NCBI GenBank assembly: GCA_949293905.1
Contig: CASFFG010000007.1
Location: 1 to 47,102, forward strand
Direction of reading: 5' to 3'
DNA length: 47,102 nucleotides
From: an uncultured Christensenella sp.
GTDB taxonomy: Bacteria; Bacillota; Clostridia; Christensenellales; UBA1242
Shown here: one piece after another, positions 18,518-27,951 of the stretch
Numbering within the stretch: the stretch's first letter is position 1
Layout of the letters: each line of letters opens with the position of its first letter
Translations under genes and position numbers: made by a program
The notes under the pieces: model-generated
Database searches by the model: none
What the model was told of the DNA's origin: nothing
What the model saw: only the letters and a program-made list of their open reading frames with translations

Positions 18518-21500
18518 ATGAAAAAGTTAAGAGCGATATTATTGAGTTTAGTTTTTATCGTTCCGCTGGTGCTTAGCGGTTGTTTCAATTCATCGAGGTT
18601 CAAAATGGCGACTCCTACCGAACTTACGATTAGTTCGGGCGTCGTTCGTTTTGCACGCGTTGAAGACGACGAATACTATGTGTTAGATATTGACGGAAGA
18701 ACGATAAATATTTTTCCAAATGAACGAACTGCGGACGAAAATTATAATTATGTTACGCTGTATACTTCAAATGGCGTTGACTATCTGGAATACGACGCAA
18801 CTCGACTATTCACCGCGGGAGAGAGTTATGTCATAAGATTAAAGGCATGTGGTGAAGATAAGAGTGATAGTGACTATACCCCTGCGTATTCATACACCTA
18901 CATTCCTGCGATTTCCGCCCCTAGTCAAGTTTCAATCAGTGGGACTACGCTAACATGGTCGGCGGTGGAAGATGCTGGATTATATGTGGTCAAAGTTGTA
19001 ACCCCAAGCGATAATGTGCTTGCGGACGACCCTCTAAGCATAGCACAAAATAGAGAGATAGATAGTTTCCAGTTTACTTCAAATAGTTTTAATTTTTCTT
19101 CAATCTTAACTGGCGCTGGGGAGTATAAGTTCTATGTTTCAAGCGTAAGCGCGGATAGTAGCCAAACTGCGAGCGAGTTCTCACCTAAATGTGTATACAA
19201 CCATTCTATACAACTTAATACTCCAAAATTAGGTTCAGTTCAATTAAATGAGAGTGGGGAACTTCATGCGCTCGCCGTTTTGGACGCAAATACTGTTTCA
19301 CTTAGCATCAGTGTAAATGGGTATGAAAAAGTTATACTACTTGATTCACAGAATCTAGTATCGCTAAATTCGACCGGAAATATTTATGACTTAAATTTGA
19401 GTGAAATTTTTAACGATTTGAGTTTTGATTATTTGACTAGATATTCTTTCATGTTAAAATCGTTAGGGAATAGTTATTATTTAGATTCGTATACATCTTT
19501 ATCAAGTATATACGATGCGATAACCACACTTGAAGCCCCCGTACTAGTAGTCCAAGGATACGAACTTAGTTGGACGAACTTGGAAGCAATTAGCGGAGGA
19601 GTAAGGTTATATGTATTCACAACAGATGGATATACTTCGTACGATATAGGTAAAGAATTGACTCAATTTACCCTCCCTGCTAATTATATTGGAGTGTTTG
19701 CTCGCGCACTTGGGACGGGGAACTATCTGGATTCAGGAATATCAAATATAATCTCACCGAATACGCAACAATTTAATGATTTCACAATATCCGCGTCTGG
19801 TTCTAGCCTTTCGTGGACAAGTTTGGAAGACGGGGCGTATTATATAGTCGAAGTGGGTAATGAGTTTGCAGTACAAACGGGGAATTCGTTTAATCTAAGA
19901 GGAATAAGTTATCCAGTGGATTCAATCCGTGTTAGTGTTATTTCTAGCGATTATGCGCCAATTAGTAGAGAAGAAAATTTCTCATACACCTTAAGGCTTG
20001 CCACTCCTAGCATCTATTTTGATAGCGGAAATTCGTATTTACTTCATATAAATCCTGTTCAAAATGCGCTTGCTTATAGAGTATATCTAATTGATGCGGA
20101 CGGAAACCAAAGCGCGATAGAAAATGTCTTCACATCAACTGAGATTGACTTAAGCCCTTATGTTATAAGAGAGGGGGAATATAGAGAGTATAGCGTGCGC
20201 GCTCAGGCGGTGGCGGACACACTTTCAATATATCTGGACAGTAATCTATCTTCTAGTGTCAATATTGTACACACCCCTACATTAGACATGCCTGAATTTG
20301 TATCCGAAAATGGAGTTAGTCCAGTTACGCAAGATGTAACAAATGGAAGATATTATCTAAATTTCTATGGAGTAGTTGGAGCGGGGAGTTATGAGATTTC
20401 AATAAATGGGCAATATCTCGTCCCTGTCATCGATGTGGGCGTTGATATGTATAGCATTAATATAAGTGCATATGTTCAGGGCGCTAACGAGTATGAGATT
20501 GTAATCCGCGCGCTCCCAGACGAAAACTCAAATTTACTAGAAAGCGAAAAGAACACTTATACATTTAGGCGTACTATTCAATTAAGCGAAGTAACGGGCA
20601 TCACTGTTACGGAAAGCGAAGGGAGATATATCTTATCCTTTGATTTACAAGACTTGGACACTCAAGATCAAGAATATTGTTACTACCAAGTTAGAATAGT
20701 GAAACTAAACGATAGTAGTTATGTTGACTACTTAGAAAGTTTAGGGCTATTTAATATATTCAATGTTCGCGGTTCATGTGAGATAACAAATTATGTTGAA
20801 CTTGCGGGAGAGTATAGAATTTATGTTACGGCTATGGCGGTAGAAGGGAGTCTTTATGTATCATCAGTAGAGTCTTCAACATATGCCGTAATAGACAAAT
20901 TGGAAACGCTTGACACTCCAATATTTGAAACTTTTAATGATAGAGAAAGTGGGGCGAGTATCACTTGGACGGGGGATAATAATGCAGACTATTTCGTCGT
21001 TCATCTAACTGACCCTAACGGAAACGAGTACGAACTCAGGACGGAAGATAAACTTTCTAGGACGATTGATATAACTAGATATATGACGGTTGAAGGCAGT
21101 TACTCTGTGTCGATTAAAGCGATGGCATCTAGCGATAATCCAATGTATATATCCAGTCCGTTCAGCGTAAATGAAAGTTTTGATTATATCTATAATTACC
21201 CATACGACTTTGACAGAAGAACTGTATTTATGAACGGGGAAGATTATTCGCTTGCAATTAGCAATGTAGAGCAACTGACGAATGTCTTATGGTATCACTA
21301 TTTGTTCGGCATAAGCGAAACATATAGATTAGATTTATACCTAGTGCTTGATGAAGAGGAAAGTGTGCGTGACGCTATAATTAGGCTTGCTGAACAAACA
21401 CAAGATTTAAATATGCACAACTTTTCCCTGGACAGTGAGTGGGCTAATCTATTAAATGAATCTACTGATGCGAATTTATTTGGATATTTATGTAGGGTAC

Positions 21501-23035
21501 TAATCGGTCAGTATCCAGAATTAGCAATATTGGATAACTTTACTATAAGTCAATCTTCCATAGTGGGTGGAATTAAGTTTGAGTTGTATTACGAAAATGC
21601 ACTAGATGTGGAAAAGGTGGACACGCAGGAAGAATTCATTTCAATATCTAACGACTATGCAAACGATTATGAGTATCTTGATAGTTATGTGCGTAGGTCG
21701 GGGAATGTTATCTTTGGTATAGATTCTAGACCTGAAATGGAAGTGTCAACCACAGAGCAGTTAGTGATGGCGGTTCAGTATGGTAAAAAGCCTAAATTTG
21801 TTGGGGATAGTGCGACGGTTGAGCAAGTTTACTCTAATGCCAAAGCGGTGCTTCTATCTATTGTCAGTGCGAGCATGACTGACTTAGAAAAGGTTAATGC
21901 TATATATGAGTGGCTAATGTACGCATATAATTTAAACATAGAAGCCACTTATACATATGATGAAACGAATACGATTGAAGTAGAAGGTGATATAAAAGAC
22001 TACGGTACAAGAAAAGAATTTTATCTTGAAGGCATATTCTTAGATTTACTTAATGAAACGCGCGGTGGATATGACGGGGAATTCTATTTGGGAAGCAAAA
22101 ATGCCACAGAAGAATCGTTTAGTAAAGCGTTTGTTCTACTATGCTCAATTGAAGGTATAGAGACACGAAAGGTCAATGGTGAATTGAGTTATCAGTATAC
22201 TGTTGAAAATGAAAGTTCTACCAAGTCAATCTCTAAAACACATGTTTGGAATAAGGTTTATGTAAACACTTCAAATCTAGGTACAGACAAAGAATGGTAT
22301 AATGTAGATTTAACTTATTCGGATTTCCACCCGGTATACAATATATACTCGGGAAGTTTAAATGCTTCTTACAATATGGCGTCGCACCTATTCTTCCTAG
22401 TTAGTGATGAGTATCTAAGCAGTAATATGAGATTTAGTTATTCAAACGACACAATGACAGGCTCGATAAATGCTACGCTCGTAGAGAATGAGAATCCAGT
22501 TGCGTACGATTATATACCGCAGATTACAAACTCGTATAATTACTACGCTAATACGACATTTGGAATGACTCGAGATGAACTATTTGATACTCTCTATGAT
22601 TATAATGTGGATACACGAGATGGCGATAATATAATCAGTGCGCAAGATTTCAGTTATGCTTTAGCGTACTCTAACACTAACTCGTATCAAAAATATAATA
22701 TGATTACAGGTTATGGTGAGTTGCAGGCTTATGTGTTTAATGCGCTGACATATGCAAAGCATAAGATGATAAACAATGCGAACACGCGTTCTTCCTTTGA
22801 AATTAGGTTGAACAATATAGACGCGGGCGGAACGGGGAGTCTAGCAGTAAATCAAATAACTGTTATAGTAAATGATATGAACACATATTTTAAACAGCGT
22901 TCGTTCCCAGATAATGTTGAAGAGCAAAATGTAGCCGTTAAATCTTATCAAGTTTACGATAGTTCTACGAACAGTATAATAATTATGTTCACTATGGAAT
23001 TTTCTAGTGCGACTCGTTCAAACGAAGTTAATTAG
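18518..23035 (+). CDS. Large lipoprotein with FN3-like repeats and a degenerate transglutaminase domain (1505 aa)
   Basis: Signal peptide with lipobox LSGC (Cys22), so the chain is expected to be lipid-anchored outside the membrane. Residues from about 50 to 920 are repeated beta-sandwich units of fibronectin-III style, each with a strand such as TLTWSAVEDAGLYVV, SWTNLEAISGGVRLYVF, SLSWTSLEDGAYYIV or SITWTGDNNADYFVV. Around 1100-1270 lies a transglutaminase-like core: KVNAIYEWL, then SKAFVLLCSIEGI (1202-1214), THVWNKVYV with His1242, and WYNVDLTYSD with Asp1264. The catalytic Cys position, normally C-E-G-Y-A, reads E1198-E-S-F-S, so enzyme activity is not expected. The next gene, gerKA, starts only 34 bases downstream, so co-transcription with the germinant receptor is likely. 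Confidence 0.8.
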   Translation: MKKLRAILLSLVFIVPLVLSGCFNSSRFKMATPTELTISSGVVRFARVEDDEYYVLDIDGRTINIFPNERTADENYNYVTLYTSNGVDYLEYDATRLFTAGESYVIRLKACGEDKSDSDYTPAYSYTYIPAISAPSQVSISGTTLTWSAVEDAGLYVVKVVTPSDNVLADDPLSIAQNREIDSFQFTSNSFNFSSILTGAGEYKFYVSSVSADSSQTASEFSPKCVYNHSIQLNTPKLGSVQLNESGELHALAVLDANTVSLSISVNGYEKVILLDSQNLVSLNSTGNIYDLNLSEIFNDLSFDYLTRYSFMLKSLGNSYYLDSYTSLSSIYDAITTLEAPVLVVQGYELSWTNLEAISGGVRLYVFTTDGYTSYDIGKELTQFTLPANYIGVFARALGTGNYLDSGISNIISPNTQQFNDFTISASGSSLSWTSLEDGAYYIVEVGNEFAVQTGNSFNLRGISYPVDSIRVSVISSDYAPISREENFSYTLRLATPSIYFDSGNSYLLHINPVQNALAYRVYLIDADGNQSAIENVFTSTEIDLSPYVIREGEYREYSVRAQAVADTLSIYLDSNLSSSVNIVHTPTLDMPEFVSENGVSPVTQDVTNGRYYLNFYGVVGAGSYEISINGQYLVPVIDVGVDMYSINISAYVQGANEYEIVIRALPDENSNLLESEKNTYTFRRTIQLSEVTGITVTESEGRYILSFDLQDLDTQDQEYCYYQVRIVKLNDSSYVDYLESLGLFNIFNVRGSCEITNYVELAGEYRIYVTAMAVEGSLYVSSVESSTYAVIDKLETLDTPIFETFNDRESGASITWTGDNNADYFVVHLTDPNGNEYELRTEDKLSRTIDITRYMTVEGSYSVSIKAMASSDNPMYISSPFSVNESFDYIYNYPYDFDRRTVFMNGEDYSLAISNVEQLTNVLWYHYLFGISETYRLDLYLVLDEEESVRDAIIRLAEQTQDLNMHNFSLDSEWANLLNESTDANLFGYLCRVLIGQYPELAILDNFTISQSSIVGGIKFELYYENALDVEKVDTQEEFISISNDYANDYEYLDSYVRRSGNVIFGIDSRPEMEVSTTEQLVMAVQYGKKPKFVGDSATVEQVYSNAKAVLLSIVSASMTDLEKVNAIYEWLMYAYNLNIEATYTYDETNTIEVEGDIKDYGTRKEFYLEGIFLDLLNETRGGYDGEFYLGSKNATEESFSKAFVLLCSIEGIETRKVNGELSYQYTVENESSTKSISKTHVWNKVYVNTSNLGTDKEWYNVDLTYSDFHPVYNIYSGSLNASYNMASHLFFLVSDEYLSSNMRFSYSNDTMTGSINATLVENENPVAYDYIPQITNSYNYYANTTFGMTRDELFDTLYDYNVDTRDGDNIISAQDFSYALAYSNTNSYQKYNMITGYGELQAYVFNALTYAKHKMINNANTRSSFEIRLNNIDAGGTGSLAVNQITVIVNDMNTYFKQRSFPDNVEEQNVAVKSYQVYDSSTNSIIIMFTMEFSSATRSNEVN

Positions 23036-23069
23036 TATAAATTTATAACTATTAGTTAAACTAGCATTA

Positions 23070-24524
23070 ATGAAAGTTGATGCTGTTAAAATGTTTGAGC
23101 AAATTAAGAAAAAACTGCACAATAGTACCGACTTAAAATCGAGAAGTGTGCAGTTTTTTGCCACGGAAATCACGATTTGCTATATTGCCGAAATCACGGA
23201 TAATGACCTACTCACAAACGCACTAATTTATCCCATTTGTTCGTACGAAGGGGAGTTAAAGGATACAGTATATAACACGCTAAAAGAGAATGTTATCTCA
23301 ACTATTGAAACTAACGATTGTACAGATTTGGATACAGCAATATCTAATTTGTTAAGCGGGAAAACGCTTGTTTTAGTGGACGGAGCGGATAAAATCCTTG
23401 CGTGCGATGTGGAAAAAATCACTGTTAGAGCGGTGAGTGAACCACCTACATCGGTTGTAATTAAGGGACCAAGAGAAGGCTTTACTGAAAGCATAAAATA
23501 TAATCTTGCACTTATAAGGAAGCGAGTGAAGACGGACGACCTAGTAGTAAAAATGTTTGAGTTGGGAGAGATTACCAAGACACAAGTTGGAATGGTATAT
23601 ATTGACTCAGTTGTAGATAAGTCGGTCGTAAAAATGGTTGAAAAGAAGTTAAAAGCGATAAAGATTGACGGCGTACTTGATAGTCATTATCTAGTATCCT
23701 ATCTACAAAATAAACCAAAATCTATCTTTAAGCAAATCGGGGATACTGAAAAACCAGATATTTTAGTCGGGAAGATGCTAGAAGGAAGGATTGGAATTTT
23801 AGTTGACGGTAGCCCAATAGTCTTGACTATTCCATTTATATTAATTGAAGATTTGCAAAATAGCGACGATTATTATAGCCAACCTATCCGTGTAGGATTT
23901 ATTCGTATACTTAGATTTATTGGTGTAATTTTGGCTGTACTTTTGCCGGGGGTATATGTAGCACTCGAACTATATCATTATAAGATTTTGCCAACTGAAT
24001 TTTTGGTGACTATTATGAACACGACGCAAGGAATTCCTTTTGCACCATTTATTGAAGTCTTGTTTGTAATTTTGCTGTTTGAAATATTGTATGAAGCAAA
24101 CCTTAGAATGCCTCAATACTTTGGTATGGCGATGTCCATAGTGGGCGCGTTAATTTTGGGAGACACTGCGATAAGTGCGGGACTCGTAAGTCCACCGACA
24201 GTGATGATAGTTGCACTGTCTGGTATTGTATTCTACATTATTCCAAGTCAAGCGGCACAATTTAGTATACTTAGACTTATTGCGGTAGTTATCGGTGCAT
24301 GTATTGGACTATATGGAATACTCTTGTATTGTTTATTCGTTTTGTCCTATCTTTCAAGTTTTGATAGTTATAAGAGCGCATATCTCGCGCCAACTGCTCC
24401 ATATATTGCTGGAGACCAGGAAGATACTTTCGTTAGAAAGACCATTCGAGAGATGAAGAAAAGACCTAAATCTATCGCGAACAATAGGAAGAATAGTATA
24501 AGAAGGGGGAAAGATGAAAATTAA
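23070..24524 (+). CDS. gerKA: Germinant receptor subunit A (GerKA/GerAA family)
   Basis: The A subunit of a spore germinant receptor in the inner spore membrane. The 484-residue product has the family N-terminal soluble domain (EPPTSVVIKGPREGFTES at 124-141 and GDTEKPDILVGKMLEGRIG near 242-260), then membrane segments from about 280, the motif EANLRMPQYFG, and a basic C-terminal tail. No Shine-Dalgarno site is visible before the ATG; alternatives such as codon 8 are not better. It overlaps gerKB by 11 bases. The specific germinant cannot be deduced. Confidence 0.92.
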   Translation: MKVDAVKMFEQIKKKLHNSTDLKSRSVQFFATEITICYIAEITDNDLLTNALIYPICSYEGELKDTVYNTLKENVISTIETNDCTDLDTAISNLLSGKTLVLVDGADKILACDVEKITVRAVSEPPTSVVIKGPREGFTESIKYNLALIRKRVKTDDLVVKMFELGEITKTQVGMVYIDSVVDKSVVKMVEKKLKAIKIDGVLDSHYLVSYLQNKPKSIFKQIGDTEKPDILVGKMLEGRIGILVDGSPIVLTIPFILIEDLQNSDDYYSQPIRVGFIRILRFIGVILAVLLPGVYVALELYHYKILPTEFLVTIMNTTQGIPFAPFIEVLFVILLFEILYEANLRMPQYFGMAMSIVGALILGDTAISAGLVSPPTVMIVALSGIVFYIIPSQAAQFSILRLIAVVIGACIGLYGILLYCLFVLSYLSSFDSYKSAYLAPTAPYIAGDQEDTFVRKTIREMKKRPKSIANNRKNSIRRGKDEN

Positions 24525-25641
24525 TTTTAGACAGATGTCCGTGCTTGTTCTACTAGGATTTATTACACTTAAATTTTCGGCACTTCCGTCCCTTATGTAT
24601 ACGGTCAGCGGAAATATGAGTTGGCTCACTAGTCTAATTTTGATGATAACAGATAGTATTTATGTTTTTATTATAGTTCATCTAATGCGGATTAGTGGGG
24701 AGAAAAATATCCTTGAGTTTATGTCAGCATGCTTAGGAAAAGTGCTCGCTCGCGTGATATTAATAATATTGATTTTGAAATATGCCCTTGTAGTTGCAAA
24801 TGTATCTAAGGGAATGAAAATCTTTGTAGTTGAGAACTTGTATAGCGAATTTCATTGGCTCGTCTTTACTATTCCGCTCGTAATATTAGTTGCCTTTATG
24901 GTGTATAAGGGCATACGAAATATTGCGCGAGTTGGTGAACTTGTGTTTATCCCTGTGATTGTAGGTTGTATTTATATTATGTTGAAGGCAATTTCGGGTG
25001 TTCATCTACAAGAGTCCTTTCTCCCAATGTTTGAAGATGGGTTTATGCCGATAGCGGATAGTGCTTTTAAGTATGTTTCATGGTTTGGTTCTGGCACATT
25101 TTTACTAATGCTGTTTGGGAAGGTGGATTTTAAAAACGAAAAAAAATTCACTCTATTTAAATACACATTCTTTGCTATCTTGCTCGTTCAATTTATATTT
25201 TTGGTCTTTTATGGACTCTTCCATACAACTAGCCCAACTCATAATTTTTGTTTGAGTGACATTAGTCAATTCTCGGGTGGAGAGTCAAGCATAAGCGAAC
25301 TTAGTTGGTTAGTAGTTTCGCTTTGGATTGTCGCGCAAACCATTCAACTCTCGCTGTATTCATATGCTCTTGTTCAGGCTATAAAATTCTTATTTAATAT
25401 AAAAAACAATATATTCCCGATACTAATAGTACTGACTTTTATTTTTGTGTGGAGTTATTTGGGAGAAGTGAGCATTAGATTGGAAGAAATATTCTACCAC
25501 CCGTTTGCCTCTATTATCACTATATTGGGAGCATATGTTGTCCCATTAATATTGCTAGTAGGGAACGCCGTTAGACAAAGGAAACTAAATAAAAATAAAT
25601 CCAAGGTGAAGAAAAATGAAAAAGTTAAAATCAATATTTAG
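24514..25641 (+). CDS. gerKB: Germinant receptor subunit B, permease-like (GerKB/GerAB family)
   Basis: The B subunit of the receptor, an APC-type transporter-like membrane protein that binds the germinant in studied homologues. The 375-residue chain is made of about ten hydrophobic helices, as usual for the family, with a charged C-terminal tail rich in Lys. AAGGGGG stands before the ATG, within the end of gerKA. The 3' end overlaps gerKC by 26 bases, so the three subunits are translated as a tight unit. Confidence 0.9.
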   Translation: MKINFRQMSVLVLLGFITLKFSALPSLMYTVSGNMSWLTSLILMITDSIYVFIIVHLMRISGEKNILEFMSACLGKVLARVILIILILKYALVVANVSKGMKIFVVENLYSEFHWLVFTIPLVILVAFMVYKGIRNIARVGELVFIPVIVGCIYIMLKAISGVHLQESFLPMFEDGFMPIADSAFKYVSWFGSGTFLLMLFGKVDFKNEKKFTLFKYTFFAILLVQFIFLVFYGLFHTTSPTHNFCLSDISQFSGGESSISELSWLVVSLWIVAQTIQLSLYSYALVQAIKFLFNIKNNIFPILIVLTFIFVWSYLGEVSIRLEEIFYHPFASIITILGAYVVPLILLVGNAVRQRKLNKNKSKVKKNEKVKINI

Positions 25642-26857
25642 TCCACGAAAAATCGTGATTTGGCTTAGTTTACTTCTTCTAGTTTTGACCATACCCAACG
25701 CGAATAAACCAGCCATGAGTGAAACCAGTGCGATTGTTACCATGATGTGCGTGGACGAGGTGGAGAACGAAAACATTTCGCTCGCAGTATCAATTCTAAC
25801 GCCCGCTCAGGATAAAAATGTGAAATATGAAGTCTTTACGGGCGAAGGTGAGACTCTTGGCGAAGCGGTAGGGAATGTATCCCTATCTATTGGGAAAGAT
25901 TTAGGGTTTGCACAGTGTGAGATATTAGGAGTCGGGGATAAACTCAGTGAAAGCGGAGTTATGAAAGTTCTAGATTTCATGACTCGAACAAAAAAAGTAG
26001 GGAGAAACACCACTCTTATTAATTCTAGCGGGGACATAGAAGAATTTGTTAAGGCAGTCACCTCTCTTGCCATGGAAAAATCACTTAAAATTGAGAAGAT
26101 TATTAACTATGATGAGAGATTTTTTGCCGCGGCGGATAGTAATGTGGAAAATTTCTATATTGGTTATTTTAGTGATATTTCAACAGGAATTATGCCGATT
26201 ATCAGCCTTAAAGATAGTATGGAAAGTAACGCAATCGAAGTTGCGTCCGGAATGGAAGCAAATTCAAATTCTGGTGGAAATTCTGGCGCAGGCGGGCAGG
26301 AAGAGAGTAAAAAATATCTAGTAAACGATGGTTCAATGCGAGTGTTTAAACATGGGAAGAAATATGTGGATATTGATGCGGATATGGTGGATAAACTAAA
26401 TTTCTTTTTAAATGAATCTCAAAAGGGCGCGATAGTTGTGGATAATGTCACGGACGAATTATACGACAATTCAAAAGTCACGCTATCAATAGTTCGCAAA
26501 GATATTAAGATAAAACCTTCTTTTGACGGAGATACGCCAGTATATAGCGCGGAGATAGATTTGACCATTTTTGTGGAAGAAGTTGGCGAGAGCGAACCAA
26601 CAGTGGATATGTTAAAGCGCAACCGTGAGTTTTTAACAGACCAACTAATAGAGAGAGTTAAAGAAAAAGTTAGTGCAGACATGAAAGAGGTTGAAACATA
26701 TTCAAAAGAAAATAATGTTGATACTATTGAAGCATACATGCAATTTAATACACTCAAACACAAACAGTTTAAAAAATATCTAGATAGAGTGGGAATAGAA
26801 AACTATCTAGACGGAATTCGTTTTGAAACTAAAGTGAATATTTCTAGCGAATACTAG
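25616..26857 (+). CDS. gerKC: Germinant receptor subunit C (Ger(x)C family) without lipobox cysteine
   Basis: The C subunit of the receptor. The 413-residue protein shows the Ger(x)C pattern: N-terminal membrane segment (13-27), a domain with LSIGKDLGFAQCEILGVG and FMTRTKKVGRNTTL, and a C-terminal domain with VYSAEIDLTIFVEE and a long helix. Typical members are lipoproteins with a Cys right after the signal peptide. Here the corresponding stretch reads LLLLVLTIPNANKPAMSE and contains no Cys, so the protein is probably held by an uncleaved helix. A Gly/Ser/Asn-rich insertion follows residue 205. AAGGTGA precedes the ATG. Confidence 0.88.
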   Translation: MKKLKSIFSPRKIVIWLSLLLLVLTIPNANKPAMSETSAIVTMMCVDEVENENISLAVSILTPAQDKNVKYEVFTGEGETLGEAVGNVSLSIGKDLGFAQCEILGVGDKLSESGVMKVLDFMTRTKKVGRNTTLINSSGDIEEFVKAVTSLAMEKSLKIEKIINYDERFFAAADSNVENFYIGYFSDISTGIMPIISLKDSMESNAIEVASGMEANSNSGGNSGAGGQEESKKYLVNDGSMRVFKHGKKYVDIDADMVDKLNFFLNESQKGAIVVDNVTDELYDNSKVTLSIVRKDIKIKPSFDGDTPVYSAEIDLTIFVEEVGESEPTVDMLKRNREFLTDQLIERVKEKVSADMKEVETYSKENNVDTIEAYMQFNTLKHKQFKKYLDRVGIENYLDGIRFETKVNISSEY

Positions 26858-26859
26858 AC

Positions 26860-26892
26860 CAAGTTTTAATTTAGTTAGCAAATTTAAACTTG
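26860..26892 (+). repeat. Inverted repeat after gerKC
   Basis: CAAGTTT (26860-26866) and AAACTTG (26886-26892), three bases after the gerKC stop. It shares ACCAAGTTT and AAACTTGAAAATAA with the region after the ferritin-like gene at 17223. There is no T-run behind it. Confidence 0.35.
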
Positions 26893-27121
26893 AAAATAAG
26901 AAACAAGAAATAAGAAAGAAAAAAATAAAAGTAAATAAAGTTTGTAATTTAATTTCAAAATTAAAACCTGGAAAGAAAAAATAATAGTTATGGAAAAAAT
27001 TAAAAATAAATTCAAATAAAAAATTCCTTAAAAATTTTTAAAAATATCAAAAAATTGGTGAAAAATATTAAAAAATTAATAAAATATTAATAATTAGTTA
27101 AAAATTAATTATTTAGATAAT

Positions 27122-27171
27122 AAAAAAGCACTTTAATTTTAGTTTCACATTAATTTCAAAAGTGCTTTTTT
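27122..27171. terminator. Bidirectional terminator between gerKC and the amidotransferase gene
   Basis: AAAAAAGCACTTT (27122-27134) pairs with AAAGTGCTTTTTT (27159-27171), with A and T runs on the two flanks, so it can stop transcripts from both directions. The loop is long (about 24 bases). Confidence 0.8.
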
Positions 27172-27195
27172 AAGTTTTAAATATAAGGATTTTAA

Positions 27196-27903
27196 TTATT
27201 TCTTTTTACGACTACAAATCTCAATAAACTTTTTAAATATATTATTATGCGTTTTATCAGTTAGATATAGCGACTCTGGGTGAAATCGCATACCGATAAA
27301 ACATTTTTTCGTTTTATCTTCTGTCACTTCAATATTGCCGAATTCATCATATGCTGATACACTTAAATTTGCAGGATTATCAATAGTATTTAAATGCCTT
27401 GAATTTACTTTCATATTTTGGGTATTTACAAATTTGAAAAATTTAGAAGACTTATCAATTTTTATCGAGTGAACATAATCTAAATCCGGCTGACAGTGTA
27501 TTTCTGGATTTAAAACTTTTTTTGTTTTCCCACCAACGCCTCTAACTAGATTGTTTTGCCCCGCACATATCCCTAAAATAGGAATATTATTTTTATAACA
27601 ATAATTTGCAATCCATATCTCATAAGCATCGCTTTTTGTTCCACCAGATAGAATTATCCCGTCGCACATATTGATTTGGGCAATCATATCATCTTTTTCT
27701 TTTTTAGAAAATAAATTGTCTAAATTATTGTAAACATCTAATTCATTTTTCTTATTAACCAAAGTGATTGTTCTATTGCTTGGAGTTATACCGATAGCAA
27801 TTCCGCCATTACAAAATATAGCATCTTTCATTTCATCGCTAATAAAAGTCCTTTTATCATTGACGCTTTCATGTTTTGTAACTAAACCTATTATTGTCTT
27901 CAT
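27196..27903 (-). CDS. Class I glutamine amidotransferase (peptidase C26, gamma-Glu-GABA hydrolase-like)
   Basis: The 235-residue product has the full catalytic set of the class I amidotransferase fold: nucleophile Cys113 in GICAGQN, and His208 and Glu210 in RFHPESLY. DGIILSGGT (81-89) is the typical loop of the gamma-glutamyl-GABA hydrolase (PuuD-like) group. It probably cleaves a gamma-glutamyl amide; the substrate is unknown. AAGGGA precedes the ATG. It starts 48 bases after pheT on the same strand and no terminator is seen between them, so it may be the third gene of the T-box-controlled operon. Confidence 0.8.
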   Translation of the reverse strand: MKTIIGLVTKHESVNDKRTFISDEMKDAIFCNGGIAIGITPSNRTITLVNKKNELDVYNNLDNLFSKKEKDDMIAQINMCDGIILSGGTKSDAYEIWIANYCYKNNIPILGICAGQNNLVRGVGGKTKKVLNPEIHCQPDLDYVHSIKIDKSSKFFKFVNTQNMKVNSRHLNTIDNPANLSVSAYDEFGNIEVTEDKTKKCFIGMRFHPESLYLTDKTHNNIFKKFIEICSRKKK

Positions 27904-27951
27904 AACATATCCCTTATTTTTAGTAATATACCGCGTATAACTGTAATTTTT

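Larger units (their letters stand above)
26858..27195. other. A-rich spacer between convergent gerKC and amidotransferase genes
   Basis: Apart from the inverted repeat at its start and the bidirectional terminator at 27122-27171, this 338-base stretch is A-rich on the plus strand. It has no open frame or promoter I can support. Confidence 0.6.
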
